From Thermoanaerobacterium sp. CMT5567-10 (GTDB taxonomy: Bacteria; Bacillota; Thermoanaerobacteria; Thermoanaerobacterales; Thermoanaerobacteraceae), in NCBI RefSeq assembly GCF_030534315.2, contig NZ_CP130558.2:558001-622000 (forward strand): a stretch of 64,000 nucleotides of DNA, written 5' to 3'. The number at the start of each line of letters is the position of its first letter. The stretch's first letter is position 1. The notes under the pieces are model-generated. The model had not been told where the DNA came from, made no database searches, and saw nothing but the letters and a program-made list of their open reading frames with translations. The translations under genes and the position numbers were made by a program. Shown piece by piece: positions 56,083 to 64,000 of the stretch.

Positions 56083-59000
56083 TTATAGGAGTGGCTTTAT
56101 ATCCATTTCATTTAATGTCTCTACTAACTGCTTTATAGTACCTTCTCTATCTCTAAAATATTGGCTGCCACGGATTCTGAAGAATTTCCATCCTAAGCGC
56201 TCCAAAATAAGTTGTCTGTTCCAATCATCCTCCCATCTTTCTGGACCATGATATGCGTCACCATCGCACTCTATTGCAAGTTTTTCATTCATTCCAAACA
56301 CAACAAAATCTATACGTTTATAACCTACTCTATACTGCGGTTTAACAGAATATCCTAAGCTAATAAGGTCTTTCAATACCTTGCGTTCAAATTCTGACTC
56401 ACATGCATCCTCCAGTTTTTCATATTGCTCCACAAATCTGTGCGGATTCATACAATACCTTATTAAGCGTGATCTTACATCTTCTGGATGGAATTCGTCA
56501 GGATCAATAGAATAAAATAAAAACAATTGACTTCTAGCCCTACTTACTGCAACATTGAAGCGGCGCCGGTCATCCTCTTTATTTAAAACAGCTAATCTAT
56601 GCTCCCCTTTAGCTTCTACCAATGATAAAAACATTATATCCCTTTCATCGCCTTGGAAATAATAAGCATCACCACAGCGTATCTTTCTTTTTCGCATCTC
56701 TTCCGGCCCTAGGCTATCTAAAAGCTTTGTTTCTATAAATTCCGCTTGCTCTTTTCCCAAAAGCGATATTACTCCCATCGACATATCCTTGTATCTTGGA
56801 TCATTGCAACATGCCAAAATTTTTTCGACCAACATTTCAGCTTCTGGCTCATTTATCTTGGTTCCCGGTATTCTATATCCATTATCCACTTTTATAGGAA
56901 CTATTGGTTGCCAATCTTCACCTAACTTTGCCTCTCTTTCTCTAAGTGGCAATATTTCACCTTGGTACATGAGATCATTGCTAAACTGAATTATCTCTGG
57001 TAAACACCTAAAATGTTCTTTCAGCATGATAGTTCCTGGGAATATCTGTTTAGCTAAATCGTATAGACTGTATTGAGGCTCATAAAGCTCTTTATGAGGC
57101 ACTCCATCTAGATATCCATCCATGAGATCATGTATTTCACCTAGGTTAATGCCGACTCCTTGCGGACTTATCTGTTTATCGTCTCCAACAATCAACGCCT
57201 TTTTAGCTCTAAACATAGCCAATATTCCAAAAATATCTACTTGGCTGCTTTCATCAACTATAACAACGTCAAATGGTTTATCCCACGGTAAAAAATTCTC
57301 TATCACTTTATTAATAGGCATAATCCATACAGGGACGGCATTCCTCGCCTTTTGCATTTCTGCTTGAGCAATTTGTTTACGGCGTAAAGCATATTTTCCT
57401 GTACCCTTTCCTATTCTCTTCATTTGCTGTTGCCATGCTATAAGGCTTCTGCGTTGCTCTTCCGTAACATTTATTGACAAGTTGAGCCATGTTAAATTAG
57501 TAACTAAATCAACAATGATTCTGCTCTCATCATTTTTTAGACTTTCTAACTTTTTTGTTAAACTGACGACATCATCAGACAATAATTTTCTAAGCCACGT
57601 TTCTGCCTTGCGCCATTTCCAAGCATCCATTACATTATCAGGTAATGTTAGCGGTGTCCCATTGCCACCATCTTTTAAAATCTTTTCTACCCATCGAGGT
57701 GCAACACCGTCAAGTTTTTCTTTTAATTTTTTAAATTCATCTTCTAGCACTTCAACTTTTTTTAACCTTCTAATATTGTCAAGTATAGAATCCCATTTAG
57801 ACCAGTCTTCGTCTTTTAATGCTTTAAATAACTCTCTCCACAAATAAGAAACATCCGCATTTGACTCGATCTCTTCTTCTAAATATTTTTCAATAACATT
57901 GTACTTTTCACTGAAATCTTTGTAGTACAAATAATTTAAGATGTTTGTTAATTGATTTATAACCACTTCTATAGAAGCAAGGCTGTTGTCTTTAAAGCTT
58001 AAACCTACTTCTTCAACACAAGATTTTAAAAGTTTCCATTTGTTTTGATGCCAATCAAAAACATCTTTAATAAGTTTTAAGTAATCATGTAACAAAACTT
58101 CAAATCTTGGATTGGCAGTATCCAATTCTGGCCCATCTAAAACTGTAACAAACTTCTTCCATTCATTCGATATATTATTTTTTATTATACGTTGTTCGAT
58201 TTCCGCTAGTAATACTGACGTATCCTCTTTAGTTGTTATAAAAGCATTATTTAGGCGGCAACTATTTATAATTTTCTTAAACTTTGGATTAAACAATTTT
58301 GCAATAAAATTTATCTTCTTTGATTTCTCAAGATAATTTTGCATATCTTCTACATCATTTTTCAATTCAGTTAAAACACAATCCGAAGGCAATACTATTT
58401 CATACTTACTTGTGTATTGCTTAAGCTTTATTAGTTCCTCAATTTGACTTGTCATTCGCTCATAAAAATTTGCCCAACTTTCATAGAGATAATCGCCTTT
58501 ACCCACATCTTGAAAAATTAAATTCATCCATGGATTGCTTGAAAATTTTTTTGCTTCTTCATATGCAAAAGTACATTCTTTTAGTAAACTATTTATCCTT
58601 TCAATGCTCAAATTTGAAGGCATATTGTATGACTTCAAAAAATCAGGATCTATTTTTTCTTTATAATAATTAATTTTCTCTTTTATCTCCCTAATGCTCA
58701 TGCTATAAGGCAATTTCTCAATATCTGGCAGTTTGTAATTTAACATCTCTCTATCTTTGTTTAAAATTATACCTGCCAGTTCATATAGCCTTTTTAGCTC
58801 TTGCAAAGAAAGAGGAAGTTCTGCATCTTTATCCAGTTCATCAGGAATATAGTCATACTCCTCTTCATTTTCAGCAAGCCATTTGCCAAGTTCTGATAAA
58901 GAATATTCTTTTCCAAATATTGAATAAGTAATCGTCTCTCTTTTTGAAATCTCTTTAATGCGCTGTTTTAAATTTGAGATCTCCATCCTAATCTTTCTTA

Positions 59001-60705
59001 ATTTATCCTTTAATTCTTTGATAGTACTTTTAGCAGCAGGCTTATCAAGTGAAATAACATTTTCTGTCATCGTCATTACAGCCTGTTCTAACTCGGTAAA
59101 AGAACCAGCATCATCAGTTAATAAAGTAATACAAAGTGGTCGTATATTCTCAGGAATTTTTTCACGGAGCACCTTAAGAGGTCTTTCTGCTTTTGCTGTT
59201 ACAAGGACTCTTTTTCCAAGTGCCAATAGATGAGATATAAGATTTGCTATTGTATAACTTTTACCTGTTCCTGGTGGTCCCTGTACAGTGACTCCCACGT
59301 GTGATGCCAATCTTTCTACTACCTGAAACTGTTCGTTATTCGATGGCAGCGGAAGTAATATCTCATCACTAGATGTATAATCTGTTTCACTATTATTCTC
59401 ATCAAAAGTATCATCTATTTCTACTATGCTCCTTATAGGTGCGGGTACCTTATTACCGTTTTTGAGCCCTTCTAAAATAGTCTCAATATCTTGAACATAT
59501 CCCATTTTTCTTCTTCTTATAAAGATCACAGGCTCATATGTTATGACCGCATTTGTATTAATAGAAAGATCATTTGCATCAAAAAGTACTTTTCCTTCAG
59601 AGCTCAATTGATTTACAATTCGGGTAAAAAATTCTGTACATGCCCCTTTATCCCATGGATTTATAGGGTCCTGTGAAAGCTGTTCTTGCATTTTCATAAA
59701 CAACCTGACATACTGTGGATCTGTTCCCTGCAAGAAATTAACTTCTAATGTGGTTGGCAACATCCCTGGAGATACTTTTATTACACCATGCAAATCGTCA
59801 AAATCAATAAAAACTCTTGTTGTAAGAAGAGGATGACGGATTAGGTAGCCATTCAAATTCCAATAGAGCATGCCATGTCCCCATACAAGTTCCAAATCCT
59901 CTTGTTCTCTCTCTAAACGCTGACTTAATAAAAACAATTTATTATATAGTTTTTTAATCTTAACTTTTGGTTGCGCTTTTAGAGACCAAGGAATCCACTT
60001 TTTGTTGAGCCATAAGTTCCATATATTAACACGTTCTGTATCATCCTCAAATTTTTCTACTTTATTTTTATCTGCTTTTTCTTTATGCTCTTCATCGATT
60101 TCTTTCTCTATAATTACTTTAGATTCTCTAACTTTTGGTTCTGTAAAAGGATCGTCCCATCGCCCATCGAGCCATTCTCTGACCTCTTCAGGCGGGTCTG
60201 GCGGATTAGGTATATCCTGCTTTTTTACTATTAACCAGGAATCATGATCATCACCAAGAACAAAGCAGCCATCTCCTATAGGTAAATCTTTATACCAAGT
60301 TACTACTTCTTCATAATTTGATATATTTCTAACAGGTTCCTCCATTTTTGAGCGATATGCTTTAAGAAATTCAAAGAGTTTAATAAGCTTTGAATTAGTA
60401 TCTTTATCTGCTTCTGGATGATTCAAAGAAACATTATCCTTTTTACCATTACCTTTTTCCAAATTGTCTTTCCTTTTAATATTCTTTATCTCTTTTTCGA
60501 ACAATTGTTCTACTGTCCTTGTTGTAACAGTCTCAGCTATATCTGGTTTAAAATCTGATAAATAATCTAAAAATTCTTCTAAATTTGGTTCATCTTGAAC
60601 TTTATTGCGTAAATAATTCTGAATTAATTCTACTACTCTATCAGTAATGGATGACTGTTCTTTTGCTCCTTTTCCCTGTGTGGTTTCCTTCAAAACCTCC
60701 CTCAA
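56083..60705 (-). CDS. Superfamily 1 helicase fused to a Vsr-like endonuclease domain
   Basis: 1540 residues. Residues 1-440 are an uncharacterised N-terminal part. Walker A is GVTVQGPPGTGKSYTIANLI, Walker B DVVIVDESSQVDIFG, later motifs GDDKQISPQG and FNVAVSRARSQLFLF, all of the Upf1/AAA_11-AAA_12 class; a long coiled helical insert (about 560-1000) separates motifs. The C-terminal 110 residues are a Vsr/DUF559-type nuclease with FERKVLKDL, RIDFVVFGMNEKLAIECDGD and WKFFRIRGSQYFRD. Such fusions occur as single-gene phage defence candidates. Defence function here is inference. Confidence 0.85.
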   Translation of the reverse strand: MREVLKETTQGKGAKEQSSITDRVVELIQNYLRNKVQDEPNLEEFLDYLSDFKPDIAETVTTRTVEQLFEKEIKNIKRKDNLEKGNGKKDNVSLNHPEADKDTNSKLIKLFEFLKAYRSKMEEPVRNISNYEEVVTWYKDLPIGDGCFVLGDDHDSWLIVKKQDIPNPPDPPEEVREWLDGRWDDPFTEPKVRESKVIIEKEIDEEHKEKADKNKVEKFEDDTERVNIWNLWLNKKWIPWSLKAQPKVKIKKLYNKLFLLSQRLEREQEDLELVWGHGMLYWNLNGYLIRHPLLTTRVFIDFDDLHGVIKVSPGMLPTTLEVNFLQGTDPQYVRLFMKMQEQLSQDPINPWDKGACTEFFTRIVNQLSSEGKVLFDANDLSINTNAVITYEPVIFIRRRKMGYVQDIETILEGLKNGNKVPAPIRSIVEIDDTFDENNSETDYTSSDEILLPLPSNNEQFQVVERLASHVGVTVQGPPGTGKSYTIANLISHLLALGKRVLVTAKAERPLKVLREKIPENIRPLCITLLTDDAGSFTELEQAVMTMTENVISLDKPAAKSTIKELKDKLRKIRMEISNLKQRIKEISKRETITYSIFGKEYSLSELGKWLAENEEEYDYIPDELDKDAELPLSLQELKRLYELAGIILNKDREMLNYKLPDIEKLPYSMSIREIKEKINYYKEKIDPDFLKSYNMPSNLSIERINSLLKECTFAYEEAKKFSSNPWMNLIFQDVGKGDYLYESWANFYERMTSQIEELIKLKQYTSKYEIVLPSDCVLTELKNDVEDMQNYLEKSKKINFIAKLFNPKFKKIINSCRLNNAFITTKEDTSVLLAEIEQRIIKNNISNEWKKFVTVLDGPELDTANPRFEVLLHDYLKLIKDVFDWHQNKWKLLKSCVEEVGLSFKDNSLASIEVVINQLTNILNYLYYKDFSEKYNVIEKYLEEEIESNADVSYLWRELFKALKDEDWSKWDSILDNIRRLKKVEVLEDEFKKLKEKLDGVAPRWVEKILKDGGNGTPLTLPDNVMDAWKWRKAETWLRKLLSDDVVSLTKKLESLKNDESRIIVDLVTNLTWLNLSINVTEEQRRSLIAWQQQMKRIGKGTGKYALRRKQIAQAEMQKARNAVPVWIMPINKVIENFLPWDKPFDVVIVDESSQVDIFGILAMFRAKKALIVGDDKQISPQGVGINLGEIHDLMDGYLDGVPHKELYEPQYSLYDLAKQIFPGTIMLKEHFRCLPEIIQFSNDLMYQGEILPLREREAKLGEDWQPIVPIKVDNGYRIPGTKINEPEAEMLVEKILACCNDPRYKDMSMGVISLLGKEQAEFIETKLLDSLGPEEMRKRKIRCGDAYYFQGDERDIMFLSLVEAKGEHRLAVLNKEDDRRRFNVAVSRARSQLFLFYSIDPDEFHPEDVRSRLIRYCMNPHRFVEQYEKLEDACESEFERKVLKDLISLGYSVKPQYRVGYKRIDFVVFGMNEKLAIECDGDAYHGPERWEDDWNRQLILERLGWKFFRIRGSQYFRDREGTIKQLVETLNEMDIKPLL

Positions 60706-61004
60706 TCTTCTCCGCTCCTCTCATATTTTCATCACATTATATTTTATATAATATTTATTACATTGTTAACCATATTCACATTATTCTCAAAAATTATATT
60801 TTATATTTCCACATTGCATTCTTAAATTCCTTCAATATTATAAAAAAATTTTGCATGATAAAATATAAATACATAATAATAGTTCAAGTGTCATAAGCAA
60901 CACTAATATTTTTGTAAAAATAAATCTAAATTTGATTTCATTATGCTAATTCAAACTCACTTTGTATTACATCTGGTACTTTCCAAATTAGAGATGTTGT
61001 TATC
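60706..61004. other. AT-rich intergenic region
   Basis: Promoter region of the helicase gene and 3' end of the lipoprotein gene. No gene, repeat or strong hairpin seen. Confidence 0.5.
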
Positions 61005-61937
61005 TTAATTATAATCTATTGGAATATTATTGTTGTTGTTTTGCCCTGTTGGTCTGTCAATTCGTTTTTCAACTTTACATTCAATAATTCCATTGGTCCC
61101 ATTCCACTTGTACCACCTTATAATTTTATCTGAATACACCATTGATTGATCAGAAGAATTAGGATCGATTTCCATGCCAGAAAACTCTAAAATGCCATCA
61201 TTATCTATGTCTTTAATCTCCGTTGGATATACGCCATATAATTTTTCAAAATCTATATCATCAATAGCAAACGTTAAATTATTATCATTTAATATATAAA
61301 CATAAGCTTGTCCTCCGTGTGCCCCATTCAAGCCTTCCATTACAATACCAGTTTTGTTTTTTGCAATTTTACCTATTACTATTTTAATACAATGCTCCGG
61401 TATATATTTTCCTTTATAAGAAGAAATTAAAGTATAATTATCTTTATTATAGCAATATATATCTATGCTGTTTTTGTTAGAAGTTAAATCATCTAGTGTA
61501 TATCGATCATTAAATATAGCTATCTCAGGTTTACTGTCATCATTGAGATCTCCTATAGCAATTTGGTCATCTAATTGTTTATCATCCATTGATTTATTAT
61601 TTTTATATAGCACAGTTTTTGCATATTTCATCAATTCGCTGCCAAACTCATTGTCATTTAATAGATCATATCCAAGGCTATTTGCTTTAAAGTAATATCG
61701 TATAGACTCATTAATATCCGAACTATAAAGCTCCTTTGCTTTCTTTAAATAACTATCTATTTCTTCATTTTTATCAGCTTCATGCGATATACTTGGGTCG
61801 TTTGCAGATTTTTCAGTGTAAGTGACAGCGTTATTTAGATTATTAGGTTTATTATCTTTACAACTAGTGAAAAAAATAATAAAAAACAATAATATTATCA
61901 ATGAAATAAAACGAATATTTTTTATGTGATTTAACAC
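61005..61937 (-). CDS. Lipoprotein with FG-GAP-like repeats
   Basis: 310 residues. The signal segment LISLIILLFFIIFFTSCKDN carries a lipobox-like TSC, so the Cys would be lipidated and the protein held on the outer face of the membrane. Two calcium-binding-like segments, IGDLNDDSKPEIAIF and IKDIDNDGILEFSGMEI, recall FG-GAP/VCBS repeats. GTG at 61937 follows GGAGGA. A low-complexity GQNNNNN tract is near the end. Ligand unknown. Confidence 0.75.
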   Translation of the reverse strand: MLNHIKNIRFISLIILLFFIIFFTSCKDNKPNNLNNAVTYTEKSANDPSISHEADKNEEIDSYLKKAKELYSSDINESIRYYFKANSLGYDLLNDNEFGSELMKYAKTVLYKNNKSMDDKQLDDQIAIGDLNDDSKPEIAIFNDRYTLDDLTSNKNSIDIYCYNKDNYTLISSYKGKYIPEHCIKIVIGKIAKNKTGIVMEGLNGAHGGQAYVYILNDNNLTFAIDDIDFEKLYGVYPTEIKDIDNDGILEFSGMEIDPNSSDQSMVYSDKIIRWYKWNGTNGIIECKVEKRIDRPTGQNNNNNIPIDYN

Positions 61938-62127
61938 AGCAACTCCTCCCATATTAAATTTATTTTTTGATATCCCCTTAGAACCAAAAATACATTTAAA
62001 TCAATATATGAGATTTGCAAAGCAAATTGTCATATATTATTGACAATTAAATTTTCCTTACATATCACAGTTAATTTTTACATCCTAACTTTTATTTTAT
62101 AATATGTTATGGACATGATGTGACACT

Positions 62128-62346
62128 TTATTTATAAAAAGAATTTAAAATCAGCAGATCATCACCAGTTATTATATAATTTGCATTTCCATAAACAGCT
62201 TCCTCAAGTATCATATTATCCTTTTCGTCTCTTACAATCAGTTATCTTATCGTATATAATACCTCTTCCCTCTAACATCCTCTACTTCTTTTGTTATGTC
62301 CTCTAAAGATATTGGGTCCATATCAGCTCTTTCATTAATCTTATCA
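62128..62346 (-). pseudogene. Remnant of a PIN toxin/antitoxin pair
   Basis: The first piece (62346-62247) reads ERADMDPISLEDITKEVEDV, like the C-terminus of small antitoxins. The second (62232-62128) reads MILEEAVYGNANYIITGDDL and ends in a stop, matching the conserved C-terminus of PIN_3-type toxins (ADYIVTGDxDLL). Both lack their N-terminal parts. Confidence 0.6.
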
Positions 62347-62379
62347 TATCATTTATTTATTGTGCTATTATTGTTACTT

Positions 62380-62814
62380 TCAATAATTTTCATCAATCCA
62401 CTTGTTAATATAATCTATATACTTGACAAAGTCATCCAAATGATTTTTCAATATATCAACAATTATTTTTTCCTCAACTTTCATATAATCATGTACAAGT
62501 ATATTCCTGAAAGAAACCATATTTGATACATTTCTTGCAAATGTTTGCGGCAAAACACCAACTTTACTCAATGCTAAAATACTTTCTTTATATGTATCTG
62601 GTTTTTCGATACCGAGAGCAGATATTATAATATTTGCAATATCAATAACACACTCAATTGATATTTGAATTCCTCTTTCTATTCCCCAATATTTAATCAT
62701 ATCTACTTTTATGTTTTCTTCACTAACATCTTGTGCCACTGATTTCAGCAATATTAAATTTTTTTGAAGCTCTTTTATTTTATTATTAATTGTTTCCAAT
62801 ATGCTTTTTGTCAT
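62380..62814 (-). CDS. HepT-like HEPN toxin (DUF86)
   Basis: 144 residues, all helical. The ribonuclease motif Rx4HxY is present in VSFRNILVHDYMKV near residue 108, and GIERGIQISIECVIDIANII is the family helix. GGAGGGAG precedes the ATG at 62814, which lies inside the end of the MNT gene (28-base overlap). It probably acts as an RNase inactivated by its MNT partner. Confidence 0.87.
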   Translation of the reverse strand: MTKSILETINNKIKELQKNLILLKSVAQDVSEENIKVDMIKYWGIERGIQISIECVIDIANIIISALGIEKPDTYKESILALSKVGVLPQTFARNVSNMVSFRNILVHDYMKVEEKIIVDILKNHLDDFVKYIDYINKWIDENY

Positions 62815-63247
62815 AATCTCCCTCCAAAACATTCTCTATCCACTCTTTGACGAACTCCATCTGAGTCCTCCTGAAAGGTTCCATATCCATATATTCTCTT
62901 AAGGTTTTCACTTCAAATTCAACTTTTATATCTTCATTTTCTTCAAAAATAAGTTTACCAAATTTAATTATCTGATGCCTCAATACCGGATTCGCAGAAT
63001 TTAATACTACCAAATCTATATCATCTCTTTTAAATATAGAAATTAAATCTCCAATCAAATTAAGCTTATCCATATAATCATAATCATTGCCAAAAAGCAC
63101 GGCAATATCTAGATCACTGTTCTTTGTGTTATTGCCCTTTGCATATGATCCAAATACATAAATCAGTTTTATATCATAATTTTTTCTAAGTTCATCCAAT
63201 ACACTCTTAAATTTTTTTTCGACTTCATCAATATCCTTCTGTAACAC
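62786..63247 (-). CDS. MntA-like antitoxin nucleotidyltransferase
   Basis: 153 residues. The signature is VFGSYAKGNNTKNSDLDIAV (Gly-Ser and Asp-x-Asp, about residues 32-51) with the third acidic residue in RDDIDLVVLN. GTG at 63247 follows GAGGTG by 7 bases. The coupled HEPN gene overlaps its end. It belongs to a different subfamily from the 229-606 gene. Confidence 0.88.
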   Translation of the reverse strand: MLQKDIDEVEKKFKSVLDELRKNYDIKLIYVFGSYAKGNNTKNSDLDIAVLFGNDYDYMDKLNLIGDLISIFKRDDIDLVVLNSANPVLRHQIIKFGKLIFEENEDIKVEFEVKTLREYMDMEPFRRTQMEFVKEWIENVLEGDYDKKHIGNN

Positions 63248-63294
63248 TTTAATACACCTCTGAAAATATATCCTCAATAAACTCGTTTAATGTA

Positions 63295-63425
63295 AGTTCC
63301 TACTGACTATGCTTATGCTACAAGACTTTGCAATTTCATATACTCTATCCAGTGCTTCCCTTTCTCTATCTCTCTCTTTATACGCCATGTTGTGCGTATG
63401 TTTTTATATCTTGATCCAAAACCCT
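63295..63425 (-). pseudogene. Collapsed MNT gene related to 229-606
   Basis: Minus strand reads REALDRVYEIAK then CSISIVS. In the 229-606 gene the matching segments are KEAFDRVYKIAK and PYKISIVTQ, separated by about 50 codons. Both sites in the intact gene carry GCAAAG, and the remnant has one GCAAAG at the junction. The N-terminal frame is also shifted. Confidence 0.7.
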
Positions 63426-63479
63426 ACAAACTGTAATTTGATTCTAGCATTTCCCCTCAAAATAATCAATTTGTTTAAA

Positions 63480-63600
63480 TAATCTAATAAAAACATCTTT
63501 AAATCTACAATTTCATTCTTCTATTTTTTGTCATCATACCTAAACTTTCATAATCATTAAATAATGCTTCTCTTATTTTTATGTTCACTAGATTTCTCCA
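63480..63600 (-). pseudogene. Collapsed GNAT gene related to 9758-10234
   Basis: A 28-codon reading VNIKIREALFNDY-ESLGMMTKNRRMKL joins the first 13 and last 15 codons of the intact acetyltransferase in frame. Flanking bases also match. Confidence 0.75.
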
Positions 63601-63646
63601 CCTTCTAGTACGCATTAAAGAGATCAAAATTTCTGTTCTGCATAAC

Positions 63647-64000
63647 TTAATTCTGTATTAATAAATCAATCATTAATGATTGTTTATCAATTTTGTATTG
63701 TATAAAATCATAATCTTCTATTCTATTACTTTGTTTAGGATCATTTATAAATTTTATTTCATCCGGTTCATAGTCAAAAATCGCATAGATGTAAATCTGA
63801 TCATCCCTTTGATCATAAACAATTCTATAGTTGTTATTTCCATCATCATACACCTTATGCTTAATTTTTAAACCTTTTATTTCGGTTTTCTCATCGCGTA
63901 TATTATCTTCACTTAAAAACTTGACTACTTTCTGTGCAAGAATTTTGTTGTTTTTAATTTTTTCTATAACATTTTTCGTTGCAAAGAATATGTTATATCT
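63647..64000 (-). CDS. Uncharacterised protein, 5' end outside the window
   Basis: 117 residues are visible from the window edge. NIFFATKNVIEKIKNNKILA begins it; YRIVYDQRDDQIYIYAIFDY is a beta hairpin and resembles RelE/ParE-like or HigB-like folds only loosely. No family claimed. Confidence 0.4.
   Translation of the reverse strand, partial: RYNIFFATKNVIEKIKNNKILAQKVVKFLSEDNIRDEKTEIKGLKIKHKVYDDGNNNYRIVYDQRDDQIYIYAIFDYEPDEIKFINDPKQSNRIEDYDFIQYKIDKQSLMIDLLIQN

Overview
The window is AT-rich and its genes use strong AGGAGG-type ribosome binding sites with frequent TTG and GTG starts. The gene set (assimilatory AsrABC sulfite reductase, GH43 xylosidase with a sugar ABC transporter, a 2-hydroxyacyl-CoA dehydratase-like pair, fructose-type PTS) suggests a low-GC anaerobic Firmicute of the Thermoanaerobacterium/Thermoanaerobacter type. 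That assignment is inference. No rRNA, tRNA or CRISPR array was found.

Metabolic left arm (1-22.4 kb): a partial HEPN/MNT toxin-antitoxin pair; the asrABC operon; an AhpD-like protein; an AlbA_2 ATPase; a YdcF-like protein; a dehydratase/activase pair in which the fusion gene carries a frameshift; a GNAT enzyme; a GH43 xylosidase whose ABC transporter is decayed (one permease with a frameshift and a stop, binding protein without a signal peptide); a divergent pair of XRE regulators; and a PTS operon with a PRD regulator carrying its own EIIA domain, EIIB, EIIC and two class II aldolase paralogues.

Mobile and defence region (22.5-37.5 kb): a DUF1648 membrane protein and a decayed regulator copy; a three-gene transposon (zinc-ribbon protein, DDE transposase, ExeA-like ATPase) whose transposase is split by a 3.5-kb element with three overlapping tyrosine recombinases (a RIT element). 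Removing 25864-29362 restores the transposase frame exactly. A 120-nt strongly structured segment follows the ATPase gene. Next come an ISLre2 remnant, a DUF3800 gene, an iterated non-coding repeat region, a three-gene CBASS-like cassette (S-4TM effector, CD-NTase, unknown protein) and a TnsD/TniQ fragment.

Right arm (37.5-64 kb): a GntR/ABC operon, small membrane proteins and regulators, a polyferredoxin, a three-gene ATPase cluster, an intact IS110-family element with a structured 5' non-coding region, small membrane genes, a probable peptide-type locus (truncated radical SAM genes, a GAF/LuxR-type regulator with an internal stop, an ABC exporter), IS200, a 1540-residue helicase-nuclease fusion, a lipoprotein and a second MNT/HEPN pair. 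A 16-bp motif, CTATACAAAAGTATAG or its complement, sits in front of the exporter operon, the radical SAM genes and the DUF1648 gene, and suggests one regulon.

Gene decay by internal deletion recurs. The MNT, HEPN and GNAT genes each have a collapsed copy elsewhere in the window that keeps both gene ends.
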